Source of the DNA: Laguncularia racemosa
Taxonomy: Eukaryota > Streptophyta > Magnoliopsida > Myrtales > Combretaceae
NCBI GenBank assembly: GCA_037954665.1
Contig: JBBMOL010000038.1
Span: forward strand, 5,456,001 to 5,520,000
Direction: 5' to 3'
DNA length: 64,000 nucleotides
Of this stretch, positions 33,689 to 46,082 are shown in pieces. Position 1 is the stretch's first letter. Every line of letters starts with the position of its first letter. The notes beneath the pieces are model-generated. The model made no database searches and was not told the DNA's origin. It saw only the letters and a program-made list of their open reading frames with translations. The position numbers and the translations under genes are program-made.

Positions 33689-36476
33689 TGTAGCGACCCA
33701 CCTACTAGGTCTGATTCTTGAACCTGTTCCAAAATTCCTGTAACTATCCTTGGTACCTGTAGATAGGTTGCTATGCCGTCTCTGAATTAGAGATAAGGCA
33801 AATTCTGCTAATATTGAACCTGTAACTCCATCCTGTATGAAATTTTATAAACGTCCTGTAAAATGGCGCTAACAGCGCTATCATTTCATATCCACATCAT
33901 ATCTAAACACATGTACTTAAAATCTCCTGTCACATCATACATCATATATATATATATCATCGGGATCTGCATTCCTGGTAAGCAGGCATAGCCTAGATTG
34001 ATCCTGTAGCCTTAAGTGGCTCAAAAGATTACAAATCCAACCTTATACACACAAATATTTACATTACAATCTGAAGATTAACACCTATAGATCTTATTAC
34101 AAATAACAGAGGTTCCAAAATGAAACTAAAGGCTTCTTTGCCTCTATTGACGCTCTCCAAAAACCCGAGTCTCCAACAACTTATTCTTCAGTACCTGTAC
34201 CTGAGGTTAGCAAAAACACTAACCCCTCAGCTTCTTAAGAAGCAAAGTGAGTATAAAGTCAAGCAACCTAATAAAAACAAACAACAAAATCACATAATAG
34301 TAATCAACAATATTATCAAATACCTCGAAGTGATTACTCAAACAAGCAAGTTTTCAACTCAAGTTATACTCGCAACCTTTTCATTGGAGACCATTTTAAT
34401 CACTCCTGTTTACTCACAGGTCACAAATATTTTTCAATTAATCCAGGCAAAGCCTGTCAACTGGTAGATAAACTACCCTCAGGTACTTTTCAAAACTTAA
34501 TGTTTTCTCAACCAATTAAGACATCCTTATATACTCTTTTTAGTTAGAAATATTCAGCTCGCCTTTCACCTGCCTCAAACAAAAGGGGTGACCAGATCCT
34601 CATAGGTCACTAAACCGGGCCGATCAGTCGACCATGCCTCAAACCCATCCGGGTCGACTCAAAGGTCGTACCATAAACTTACTAGGCAGGGAACATGACT
34701 TTTCTTACATTAAGTGTTTTAGGTTAGTTAGTACTTATAGCCTAACTCCCATTTTATTATCCATTTAGATATTTCATCGTTACCAAGACAATAATAGTAT
34801 AAACTCAACCAACTATATGAACCCTATCTAATAAGCTAAAAATAACCCAGCATTACATCATAATCATTAAGCATTCGATAATTTAAGTTCATTACATCAC
34901 ATACAATCAGGAATAGTATAATCAAATCCCGCACCCAACTCTCATTCTAGGATTTTCTAGAATGTTCCCTTTTTTTTTTTTCTCATAATCCAATCATATC
35001 ATGACATACAACCAGCCATCAGTAAACCATTAATTCAACAATCCTCCTGCATTGATCACAGTAAGTGATCGTACAGGGTAATTTCAGCCAACAACAAGTA
35101 GTCTACATTATCAACCACTTGTACTCAAGAGAAAAGTTAAGGGGGTACTCACCTGAAACAATATATGCCAATCCAAACAGTCGCACCGGCCAAGTTCCTT
35201 TGTCCTCCTTACTCAATAGAAATACCTGAATCATCAGTATACCAATCAATGTTACCTCATTCGCTCTATTGAACCCTAAATTGCTAATTCAGTATTCCAA
35301 ATCCTTAAATTCCATCCTAACCTCGTATAATCCACCATTTTCCTACAATTTCTAATTCGTATACATACGGGTATATTACGCTCTATTATATATTAATGTA
35401 ATTAAATTTCGACATGATTCTATATTGAATTGTATGGTTCTAAATTATCATAATCTTGCACCGAACACTTCCGTTTTTGTTTCGTAACTAACCCAAGCTT
35501 CTCAAAATCATATTATGCTTCAATGAACCTCAACTGAACATCAAATTCAACTAATCAAATCAAATTCTCTAATTTTGCTAAGGATTTAATTCGGCCAGAA
35601 TAGGGTAATTAGCTTGAAAAATTCACTAAAAATAGAAAACAACTCCAATCTGAATAATTATTGATTTGGTGATCTAATAAATCATATAAGGATCTTGTAT
35701 ACTAAAAATTAAATAAAAAATACATCATTTGACCTATTTAGTTTCCAATTTAATTTACTACCAGAACAAAGCTTTTATTAAGGATCACATATTTGGGAAT
35801 CAAATTCCAGAAAAATAAAATTATCACATTAATATTAATACAAAATTATGTCAGAATACCAAAAATCATAATTTTTAATCAACATTTGATATTTTTAACA
35901 AAAATAGGAAGTTTCGAGCATTATCGAGGGCTGCTCCATTCATCGGTCTCCGGCCACCAATGCCGGCAACCACTATGTCGGCCGGAATCCTCTCCCACCC
36001 AAAACCTTAACCCTAGCTTGGACTAGCAGCAGATTTACCCTACCCCCTTTGAACGAACAAACAAAATTCTCCCTACTTAATTTGATTTTTTGTTTTTTAA
36101 TTTCTTCAAATTCTTGTTGCATCCTACTTCAATCTTGTTCTTCTTCCTATCCTGATGATTGCATGTTGGAAATTCCAACTTCAATTTTCTCAGAAAATTT
36201 GGATGAAATGGAGGGTTTGGGTTTTTTTTTTTTTAATTTTTTGATGATTTGATTTTTCTCTCTCCCTATTCTAATATATATATATATATATATATAATAC
36301 TTACTTTTTCTGACATTGAGGGTGCTGTTCTGTATTTTTTTTTTTCTTTCCACTTTTATTTATTTTCTCTTTAGTTATAATATAATATAATATAATATAA
36401 TATAATATAATATAATATAATATATTATATTATGTACATTGTTTTTACATATATATATATATGCCCATATAATTTA

Positions 36477-36510
<34 letters not shown>

Positions 36511-36599
36511 TATTTTATTTTATTTTTAGCATATAACATATATATACATATATATATTATTTTAATTTTAACATTATTGCTTAAGTTTTGGTCCTCACA
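33689..36599 (-). repeat. 5' LTR of the gypsy element
   Basis: 2,911 bp, the promoter-side LTR for the - strand. It matches 25675-28441 end to end. It has an extra ~146 bp (about 33920-34065) and an expanded TAATA pentanucleotide array (about 36378-36434). The transcription start should lie inside it, but the many AT runs prevent choosing a TATA box. Confidence 0.95.
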
Positions 36600-36604
36600 A
36601 TAAC

Positions 36605-38935
36605 TAAATCTTGAGACTTGTAAGGTAATTTGGAAACTTAGAGTAAAATTCTTTTAGCCAAGTTGAGATGAAATAAGAGAATAAAAAGAATGACACATGT
36701 ACCATAGAAGGGTAACACATGTCAAACTTACAAGAATTAGCGTAATCCTTAAACCTTTAGGGTTTTAGGGCATATGAATACACCTAAAACTTGACTACCA
36801 CTTCCATGTGCCCTCTTCGAAATTTCCTAAGCCCACAACAAGGTAAGATATTCCTAAAACCCTAAAACCATTAAGCCTTTTGCAACTAAACCATGATTAT
36901 AATATTACCTCAATCGATTTTCTTAAGTATTATAGGTTTAAATCTAAGTAAAGTACACTAGGAGGCCCATCACAAGCTAGGTGCCACTCCTCGCTAGTGG
37001 GTAATTAAGTGTTTTTTTAGTTAATCAAAGATTAAACATCTAATCATAGGTTTAAGTGCACTAATTATAAGTTTAAGCACTAACTAGAAGTTTTTTATGC
37101 TAGAAACCAATTTGAAGATGAAAAACACCATTCCAGGGAGTAGCAAGTGGGGTGGAAACTTTAAAGGAAAGGGGTAGTAGGATCTTCAAAAGGCATGTAG
37201 CCCTACCTACACTTAAAATAAAGATATGTGGTGATCTTAGGGTATATAAGAATTGTTTGATGCTTCATTGATTGATGATTGCAAAATGAGATATATATCA
37301 CATGTTGACTGCCACATATAGTGTATATTTAAGTGCAAATTTGTTTGAATAATGGAATTTGGAGATATAAGATATGTTAAGTTGATGATTTAGTAAGGTT
37401 TAATAGGTTTAGGATTTGGTTAAAGAGTGGAAGTTTGCATGATGAATATGAAGGAATGTATGGCGCTATTTACATATGAAATTCGAACTATTTTCTTAAC
37501 TTCAAATTTGAAATAAATGTCAAAACATGATCAATGGATGAATTGTGTGATTATTTGTGGATTAGAAAGTAGTTTGTGTGGTGATTTCTAAGCATTGATG
37601 ATTTAGAAGTTGGAATGAATTGAAATTGATGAATTTGTATATAAATAACTTAATTGAGGCTATAATCTAAACTTTCCAGCACATTTCATGAATATTTGAG
37701 GTGAGGATTTGAGTTAATTTGAAGATCTTTTGATGATATGAAGCTTAGACAAAAGATGATACATTAAAGGGTGAACTAGGATAAAGATTTTCATGTTAAT
37801 TTAATTAAAATTGGACTGCCATCCCTACTATGCTCTTCCATGATTAAATATGGAAATTTTGGATGAATTATGTTTAGTTTGAGTTATTCAAAGCAATATC
37901 ATGTTTAATTGATGGTTTGAAGCTATTTGGATGTCAAATGAAGCTTATAAATCAAATTGTAATTAAATTGGGTTAGTTGAAGATGAATTAATTCATGTTG
38001 TCCATTTTTGATCTAATTGGGTTGTTTTAGACTTTTGTTTAGCTTGCACTTTAAATTAAATGATGTTTTAGGAACTAGAAAAGATTATGAATAAGTGCGC
38101 TTTGATTTAAAGTGATTTAGACTTCAATAAGTGAGATATGCACAGTTGAAGATTAGTAACTTGGATTTGTTTGAAAAATTAAGAGGCTAAAATGACTAAA
38201 TAAAGATTTTTGGGGATAAAATAGATAGGGGAAGAGTTTATGAGTAAAATGGTTTTGATTTGGCTCAATTTGGGTTTAACATGAGTAAATTATGACCAAT
38301 TTAATGTTATGTGCTTCTAAAATAATGAATTTAAATTAAAAACTAGATGACTTCAATAATTTAGGCCAAGGTTGACCCAATCTCAAGGTGACCCATCTCT
38401 ATGGGCCCATGGACCAACCCTATATCATTCCTCTTGAGTGATCCACATAGTTATACATAATTAAAGTAATTGGGGCTAAATAGCTTAATTAACCAAATTG
38501 AGCCAAATTAGGAATTAACTTAGTAAATGAATCTTAATTGGACTTAAATGAACCTAAAAAGATCCAATGGACCTAAAACCCAGAGTTAGTTTAGGGCCAT
38601 TTCTCCTTTAAGGCTCATATCTTAAATGGGTCTTGTTAAAATTAAATACCCTAAATGAGCCTAAATTATAATAAGGCCCAAAACCAATTAAACACCTAAA
38701 AAAGACTAGACCTAGGCATGATAAAATAAAATAGACCTAATTAAGCCCAATGGGTCTAAATCTTGAAATAAGTTAAAGCCATTTCATTTTTAGAGCCCAT
38801 ACCTTAAATGGGCTTTATTTCCAATAAGGCCCAAAATCAATAAAAGACTTAAATTAAAATTGAATTAGGTATAAAATATAGATTAGTCATAGGAAATAAA
38901 AGATAGGACCAAGTAGACATAATAGACCTAAGTTA
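36605..38935. other. Old repetitive intergenic DNA between two elements
   Basis: No gene. AT-rich, with recurrent CCTAAATTAGGCCC-like phrases. A tandem repeat of about 182 bp is visible at about 38571-38870 (GCCATTTC....TTAAATGGG.CTT at 38596 and 38778). This is the pre-existing DNA into which the nested pair inserted; it resumes at 48186. Confidence 0.5.
38571..38870. repeat. Degenerate ~182-bp tandem repeat
   Basis: Two diverged copies. Shared ordered blocks are CCTAAA/TCTAAA...TTAG/ATAAG, GCCATTT, AGGCTCAT/AGCCCAT, CTTAAATGGG, ATAAGGCCCAAAA and AATTAAA/AATAAAA. Similar phrases continue after 48186, so the array was probably longer before it was split by the nested elements. Confidence 0.45.
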
Positions 38936-38940
38936 GTTAT

Positions 38941-40002
38941 TGATGTGCCTAAATTGATTAAATCCAAGCACATGAGCCCAATTGAAGAACAACTTCAATC
39001 AATCCCAAAAGTGGCAAGACAACAATTATAATATGGGCCTTAATTATATGAACAAGTAAGCTTGATTGATCAAAAGTTGATGTGTTCAAGGGATTGTAAT
39101 ACCAATCAAGAATAACGCACATATAATTGATTTGATTACAACGAAATGGACGTGAACAAGTTATAGATAAAATCCCTAAATGGCATTAAATCAAGGATCC
39201 ACAACCCTAAATGACATGAACCAAATTAGAAGTATAATAAGTGGATTCCAATACCAATCAAACTTAATGGAACAACTCAATTCTAATCCTTACAATTGAC
39301 ATGAAAACCAAGCAAAATTTGCTAATTTAGGCGTGAATAGACAAACAAAAACCAACATATTATCACTAGATATTTTACATTAGAATAACAAGAAGTAACT
39401 TAGTAAAGTCTTGATATTACTCTGAGATTTGCTAAGCTAACTCGCTACAATTTCCAATGAAATTGATAAGAGTAGATGGCATGAAGAGGAGGCTCCCATG
39501 GCTACAAAATTTCAGATTTCTACAATATTCAAAAGTCCCTTAAAAACCCTAGTTAGCAAGTATTTATACTTGCTCTAGTTAGGATTAAAATGTCCAAAAA
39601 ATTACATCTATGCCACTAAAGGTTAGCCGGTCCTAAATCTCCAAATACAACCAAATAAAATGTCTCAAAAGCTTACAAAATAAATGGTTTAAAGAAAAAT
39701 AACAAAATGCAAAAATAGTCTTCTCAAGTTGATTCTTCAAATCAATTTATCGGTCCAGCTCATCTTTGGTTTAGGTCAATCCATGGATAACCTACAAGCT
39801 GAGTTTTAGTGACTTTATCCATCGCCTTGTAAAGCTTGATAAGTGTGCATGTTGAAATACACAATATATAAGTAATAGAAAAGAGGTTAGTATATAAATA
39901 ATTTTGGGATTGGTTTGTTCTAAGAAGACCCTTATCGCCAAGATTTGAAATCCTTTGGCTCTTGCTTTAATAATAGGTCATATAGAATTTTGATTCCTAT
40001 CA
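38941..40002 (-). repeat. 3' LTR of the outer element
   Basis: 1,062 bp, matching 42259-43208 plus 48095-48180. It contains a TATA-like TATAAATACTTGC on the - strand within a near-palindrome at 39555-39574 (8-bp arms, 4-bp centre), probably the promoter. Confidence 0.93.
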
Positions 40003-40060
40003 TCTCCTTGGGCCTTAAAAAGATTTGTCCTCAAATTTGACAGATTAAATGCAATAGAGA
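40003..40060 (-). pseudogene. Residual polyprotein tail and PPT of the outer element
   Basis: Next to the 3' LTR, the - strand reads NLRTNLFKAQGDD. It parallels the DLRANLLEAQENDG tail of the inner element and resembles the extreme C-terminus of complete gypsy polyproteins. The purine-rich AGGCCCAAGGAGA serves as the likely PPT. Confidence 0.55.
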
Positions 40061-40285
40061 CTTTGTATCCTCTTAGCTAGTTATCTGAAGAAGTATCATT
40101 GCAGAATCCCAATATCTGAAATACCACAGGGGGTGATTGCTTTCTCTCCTCCATTTTTAGGATATATCTCATCTGTAACATATGTAATGGTCTATTATTC
40201 ATTAAGATCTCCCTTGTCTCAACCCGTTCCATCGATATTGTTGCCTCCTTTTTTAATTCACTCGTATGTCTTTGACCCTCTTAGC

Positions 40286-40610
40286 CCTCTAACGGTTTGC
40301 CCAACTACTCATGAACCTCTAGAACCCCTGAAGGTAGACACAACTACCTCGAACAGTTTGGTCCTCTAGTGGTTGGCTCATCTGACCATGACCCTCAAGA
40401 ACCTCTGATGGTTTACACATCTGTGTTTGACAAGTGTTGTCCTCTGTATGTTGGCTCATGTAACTAGGAGCCTTAGGAACCTCTGAAGGTTAGCATGTCT
40501 ACTTTTGCACAATTTGGTCATTTGAAGGTTGGTTCATGTGGTTATGATTCTCAAGAATCTCTGATGGTTTATGGATCTGTTGTTGAACCTTTTGGACCTC
40601 TGAAGGTGAC
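40286..40610 (-). repeat. 78-bp in-frame tandem repeat inside the outer element
   Basis: CCTCT... unit starts fall at about 40286, then 40363, 40441, 40519 and 40597: three exact intervals of 78 bp and one of 77. 78 bp is 26 codons; in the - strand frame each unit reads a variant of KPSEVLEGHGQMSQPLEDQ. The array lies just after the protease part. A few stops have since arisen. There is no counterpart in the inner element. Confidence 0.8.
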
Positions 40611-40639
40611 ATCAGATTCAGAATGATGCATTTACCCTC

Positions 40640-41063
40640 TTGTTAGAATACATATGTATTCATGAAGCCATCATGTAAGACCCTCCTATCATATAACCAT
40701 GGCTTATCAAGTAATATATAAGATGTACACATAGGAAGAATATCACATTCAAGCTCATCACATTACTTATCCCCTATACTGAAGGGTACCCTAGCGCTTT
40801 GGGTCACATAAAGGCTCTCTTGATCATTTAACCAATGTAATGTGTAGGGTTTAGGATGTGGGGTAGTTATAAGTTTCAATTTCGATACTAATGATGCAAC
40901 TACAAAATTAGTACAACTACCACCATCAATAATAATTACGCATAAGTTTCCTTGTACCTACAAGAAGTATAGAACAAATTTTCTCTTTGTCTATCATCAA
41001 TGGTTGGAAAAGGAGTCAATATTTGATGTCCAAAGTAGTAGAAGTATACACATCAGTTGACAT
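40640..41063 (-). pseudogene. Protease remnant with truncated gag start, outer element
   Basis: The - strand opens with Met at 41063 (MSTD...), comparable with the gag start of the inner element, but within about 20 codons it meets a stop and runs into protease-linked sequence (QRENLF). Protease is then readable in a shifted frame: LCVIIIDGGSCTNFV near 40945-40900, where the catalytic DSGS is now DGGS, then LHWLN, and CDILPMC...LLDKPWLYDR near 40750-40700. The whole gag body is deleted. Confidence 0.75.
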
Positions 41064-42258
41064 AGTTGCTAACTAACTTCAACAAGTTAACAACACAATT
41101 CACTACACGCACCACAACAACACACCTTCACATACCTACGATGCACACATAACCAATACAAGAAATACTTATTGTCACTTCAAGTAAAGTCAAGTAAAAT
41201 AATTGAAGCACAAATAAATACTTCTAAGTAGTTAAGAAATTAAATTCAACCAACAAGTGTTTAAGTAATAAGTTTCAATTACTTTTACACTTTATTTTTT
41301 ATTTTTTGAATTCAAATTCCATTACTCAAACCTTCCTTTTCTTGCTACGGTTTTACACTATAAATAACCAAAATGTGCAGCACCTTACACTACACAAAAA
41401 TGCACAAATTCACAAGTGGCAATTCCCTCACTTACACATTCACACCACCATATATACACACACAATCAACAATTCACTTATGGATCATTAACTTCACCAC
41501 AACTTACTTCACGTGCAGCACCTTTACCTTAACACAGTCACACTTCACATTGCAACACTCCTTCACAATAAAACTCCAATTGGCCACTCACAACAACTCA
41601 CTTCACACCACCACTTACAAACAAGGCAGCAACAAATTCAAATTTCACTTTAAATGCAACCTCTTCTACAAATAGTAAGAAGCAAATTCAAATTCAAATA
41701 GTCATTTACTCAACTATCACACAATAACTTCTTTCAACTTAAAAAATGGTGTTTGAATTTGAAATAATTTCCTTTTCTCCACACTCTTCAAATCTGGAAA
41801 TGGTAAAAGATAACCACAATTTTGAAGTCATCAACACTCTATGCACTTTTCTTTGCTTTCAAAATTCAAACTACAATTCCAAAATCATCAACTCTCCATT
41901 TTCTCTTCTTTGTTTTCAAATTTTCCACTTTTTCCAAGTGATCACAAATGATCACAAAGAAACACTACTCATCCTGACGGTAAGCTCAAGGATACCACAT
42001 TGTAACTCCTTCAATCAACACACACATACACACTTCACTTACGGTGCTCTCAACAACAAATGAGCTACAACAAGACCTCAAATTCCACTTCAACAAGCAA
42101 CAAATTCAAATTTCTCAACAAGATAATTGCACAATCTCAATCCTCAACACACATACAATTTCGGATCAAAAGAAATGAAAACCCCTAATTGGCAATGAAG
42201 ATCACGAAATCAACCAACACTAATCCCTTCTCTTAACTTGTGCTTTGATACTAAATTA
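41064..42258 (-). other. 5' leader and PBS of the outer element
   Basis: Non-coding leader between PBS and gag start, with many TTTGAATTCAAAT-like words. It is collinear with the leaders at 46083-47078 and 62668-64000 (for example, the AAGTAATTGAA...TTACTT.AACACTTGTT block at about 41240-41285 here and about 63945-63985 on the + strand). The PBS at 42253-42242 reads TAGTATCAAAGC, two changes from the standard iMet PBS. Open frames here on the + strand are antisense and not genes. Confidence 0.8.
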
Positions 42259-43208
42259 TGATGTGTCTTAATTGATTAAATCCAAGCACATGAACCCAAT
42301 TGAAGAACAACTTCAATCAATCCCAAAAGTGGCGTGACAATAGTTGTAATATGAACCCTAATTGATCAACTTCAAGGGATCGTAATATTAATCTACAATA
42401 ACATACATATAATTGATTCTATTACAATGAAATGGACATGAACAAGTTGTAGATAAAATCCCTAAATGGCATGAAATCAAGGATCCACAACCCTAAATGA
42501 CGTGAACCAAATTAGAAGTACAATAAGTGGATTCCAATACCAATCAAACTCAATGGAACAACTCAATTCCAATCTTTACAATTGACATGAAAACTAAGCA
42601 ATATTTGAACCCTAATTTAGGCATGAATAAACAAACAAAAACCAACCTATTATCACTATATATTACACATTAGTAATAACAAGAAGCAATTTAGTAAAAT
42701 CTTGATGTTACTCACAAGATTTACTAAGCTAACTCGCCACAATTTCTAATGAAATTGATAAGAGTAGATGACATGAAGAGGAGGCTCCTATGGCTACAAA
42801 TTTTTAGATATCTGAAATGTTCAAAAGTCCCTCAAAAACCCTAGTTAGCAAGTATTTATACTTGCTCTAATTAGGGTTGAAATGTCTAAAAAATTACATT
42901 TATGCCACTAAGGGTGGCCGGTCCTAAATCTCCAAATACAACCATATAAAAATGTCCCAAAAGCTTACAAAATAAATTGTTCAAAGAAAAATAAAAAAAT
43001 ACAAAAATACTCTTCTCAAGCCGATTCTTCAAATCAATTTGTTGGTCCAGCTCATCTTCGGTTTAGGTCGATCCATGGATAACCCATAAGCTGAGTCTTA
43101 GTGAGTTTGTCTATCACCTTGTAAACCCTGATAAATGTGCCTACTGGAATACACAATACATAAGTAATAAAAAAGAGGTTAGTATATAAATAATTCTGGG
43201 ATCGGTTT
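42259..43208 (-). repeat. 5' LTR of the outer element, first part
   Basis: 950 bp, collinear with the opposite LTR from TGATGTGTCTTAATTG on the + strand up to GGGATCGGTTT, where the inner element interrupts it. The same TATA-containing near-palindrome is at 42847-42866. The remainder resumes at 48095. Confidence 0.92.
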
Positions 43209-44191
43209 TGATGTGCCCAAAAAAGGGTTAGCACATGTAATTGGATCAATTGCAATCCTCAAATGACTAGTCCAATTTTGGTTCAAAAGTTACAAGAATT
43301 GCATAAACCCTAATGGTGTAAGATGATCCGAATGTTATAATTTTGAAGGAGATAAAATAAAAATGATGAGATCCTCAATTGAAACACTAAACACACTTAA
43401 AATCCCACATGATTATGATCCCCTTTCCCAAGAAAGCCAATTCATGGTTCAAATGTAGTAAAATTAATGGTTAGAACTAATGTCAAAACCTAATCAATTA
43501 TATCACAAGATAAAGTGATTACAAATGCAATCTAATATGACTAAGAATAATCCAATTCAACCCTAGATATAACTCACTAGTGATGAAAGGAAATTACAAC
43601 AAAGAGAACTTGATATTACTCACAAATTCACGTTGAAGCCACTCGCCATAATCTTAATTTTGGAATTGAAATTGATAAGAGAAATTTTGGAATTAGGAAA
43701 CCTTAACCCTCAATACGTGAAGTTTTTGTTCTTTTTTGAAAATTAGCAAAAAGTCCCTCAAAACCCTACTTAAGCATGTATTTATACTTACTCCCTTTAG
43801 GGTTAAAAAGTCCACAAAATTACAACTATGTCACTTTAGGGTAGCCGGTCCTAAAAACACAATTACAAGCAAATGAAAGTATCCCAAAAGCTTACACATA
43901 AATAATCTAAAGAAATAATTAAAAATACAAAATAATAAGAATCCTCAAAGAGCCAATGCATCGAAGGCAATGTTGATCACAGTGGGCCATTGGATGAGAA
44001 TCTGATGATATCCTTAAATGATCAACAAATGAAAGTCATTTGGTATCCTATGGAGACATATTATTGTACTTGTAAGATTATTACTCAAATATTTATTAGA
44101 TAAAAAGAAAAAAAAGGTAAATATGAGTGATTTGGATCATCATCCAAATCAAGTTCTGTAGCCATCTAGGTTGCCGGAAAAATTCCCATCA
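43209..44191 (-). repeat. 3' LTR of the inner element
   Basis: 983 bp. On the - strand it runs from TGATGGGAATTTTTC to GCACATCA. A TATA-like TATAAATACATGC lies near 43768-43795, in the same relative place as in the outer family. Confidence 0.93.
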
Positions 44192-44240
44192 TTTTCTTGA
44201 GCCTCTAAAAGATTTGCCCTCAAATCTAGATGGTCATTTT
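44192..44240 (-). pseudogene. Residual polyprotein tail and PPT of the inner element
   Basis: On the - strand LDLRANLLEAQENDG is readable, ending in the purine-rich AGAGGCTCAAGAAAA that adjoins the LTR. The peptide resembles the very end of complete gypsy polyproteins. It implies that the missing pol genes were lost by internal deletion rather than by truncation of the end. Confidence 0.55.
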
Positions 44241-44370
44241 TGGGACTGAACCCGAACATCTTTATTGGTCTGTTCTCCCGGTTACTAGATGAAATTGAAG
44301 TAGTCCTGATCTACTCTTGAAATATGTGCACCTCAAATGGAGACATTGGTAATAGTACTATTTAAGACCC

Positions 44371-44800
44371 TCCCACAATGAACATATAGGTGTTTCTGAA
44401 ACCATTATATAACACCTTCCGATCAAACATCTAGGGCTTACACAATAGCAAGTGGAATGCACATATGGGGATCACATCACATAAAATCTCATTGTGATAC
44501 TTCTGCCCAACACTCATAGGCACCTTTGCCCTTAGCGTAACATGCATACTGCCCCGATTATCCAACCAATGCAAGTTATAAGGGATAAGATGTGAACTAG
44601 TAGATAATTGTAATTTGTTTACTAGTGCAGTAGATATAACATTCGTGTAACTACCACTATCTATGATGAGTATACAAAGGTTACCTCTAATCTTGTAAGA
44701 AGTGGGGAATATGTTCTCCCTCTGTTTATCCTTAGCATCAGGAGATAAAGTTAGAGTCTTGCGTAACACATTAATGGGTAAATACTATTCACCTATACCC
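44371..44800 (-). pseudogene. Aspartic protease of the inner element
   Basis: Open on the - strand from 44769. NLCILIIDSGSYTNVIS carries the DSGS active site near 44680, then LHWLD, VPMSVGQKY and CDVIPIC..HLLLCKPWMFDR (family CDVVPM..CHLLLGRPW..DR; the Gly is Cys here). The ORF stops at 44431, but the same reading resumes for FDRKVLYNGF...NTY. Retroviral-type proteases cleave the polyprotein; here there is no pol to cleave. Confidence 0.82.
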
Positions 44801-46082
44801 TCTTCATTTGTTTCTGCAGTCTGATTGTCATAGTACCCCTGCAGTGCTATAGATAGATCTGTGGGCTTAACTTGTTCCTTCTCATCCTCAACATCCTCTC
44901 TAGCACCCTCCGTAATGGTCATAACCCTCTTATTAGGACATTATGTTGCCATATGCCCAAATCCCATGCATTTAAAGCATTTGATTTGGCATACTTTCCC
45001 ACTAGTAGATCTTAGAACAGTCTGCGTCACGTCTGGTGCTCTTACCTCTTTACCTTTCCTAGAGGGTATGTTTTCCCTATTGGTGCTAGGGGTAGCTTTG
45101 TCCATTGCCCTCATTGTCTCACCTACCACCTTTAGTCCTCTTAATCGACCATCAGCTTCTACGGGCCTGGTAGTAGTATTGGGCCTACTACTCGAAATCC
45201 TGAATAAATTGGATCGTCTTTGCCTCTCTACTTTCAAGGCTAACTGAATAGCCTCATCAAATGTACTGTATCGCTGCAACTCAACAACACACGCTATCTT
45301 ATATTTTAGCCCTAAGATAAAGCGTGCTAGGGTTTGCTTTAGAGGCTCAATTGACCCACATCTAACTATGAGGGTTTCAAATTCCTGGACATAATCATCA
45401 ACTGTCTTGCCTCCCTACCTCAATGTTTGAAGATGCATGAATGGTTCCTATCTATAGTGCTCAAGAATAAATCTTTTTCTCAAAACCCTCTTCATGTCCC
45501 TCCATGTCTGTATCTCAACCTCCCTATCCTTATGCCTATTGATAATCAGATTTTTCCACCATAAGGCAACATACCCTGTAAACTCAATAGTAGCCAGTTA
45601 AACTCGGGTGTTATCATCAATCTCATAGCATTCAAAGAGACCCTTAACTTTGTCCTCACAGTTTAGATTATCATTAGCTGGACCCTTGCCATCAAAAGAA
45701 GGCATCTATAGCTTCACATATTCTAGTCCCCGAGGTGGCCTGAAACCCCTATTTGGGTAAGGATTAGCCCCAAAGTTATCATCCCTCTCTTCCCTGTAGG
45801 GGTGATGATCTCTCTCCATCCTTTTACCTAGATTTCCTTCTTCCATACTCTTTCTCTCTAGAGGTTCTGTGGAGTTACCCGAGGTAGCGCTTGAGGGTTC
45901 ACCATTGGTGGTTGTGGTAATGTTATCTCGTCAATCCTAGTTTCCAAAGTAGCAACAATGGTAGTAAGATCCTGGAGCTGTTCTTCTAAAGTCCTCCTAC
46001 CTGCAGTGTTATGACCCTGATCTCCACTAACCTAGCTATTAGCCTCATTGCCAATTCCCCCATTTATACTGTCGTTGGACAT
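44801..46082 (-). pseudogene. gag of the inner element
   Basis: Begins at Met 46082-46080 (MSNDSINGG) with an early stop, then a coiled-coil-like LEEQLQDLTTIVATLETRID. The middle (about 45780-45300) matches the Retrotrans_gag layout but is broken into frames. An open stretch 45279-44941 encodes the region before the CCHC zinc knuckle: KCFKCMGFGHMAT followed by a stop where the last Cys is due (near 44938). Gag builds the particle; this copy is inactive. Confidence 0.75.

Larger units (their letters stand above)
25675..36599 (-). mobile_element. Complete Ty3/gypsy LTR retrotransposon, Tekay/Del-like chromovirus
   Basis: A full 10,925-bp element on the - strand. The long LTRs end in TG...CA. 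A perfect 5-bp target duplication ATAAC flanks it (25670-25674 and 36600-36604). PBS and PPT are in the proper places. The order is gag, protease, RT, RNase H, integrase, chromodomain-like tail, which defines Ty3/gypsy; the chromodomain-like C-terminus and long LTRs point to the Tekay/Del group. Coding decay is modest: four stops in gag, three in integrase and one frameshift before the tail. The LTRs differ by about ten bases in the first ~230 aligned by eye, which implies a fairly recent insertion. A 454-bp intron-like segment separates gag from pol. Confidence 0.95.

Noticed and set aside
40133..40369. 78-codon + strand frame
   Set aside because: It is the reverse side of the outer element's repeat array and flank; the meaningful frame is on the - strand.
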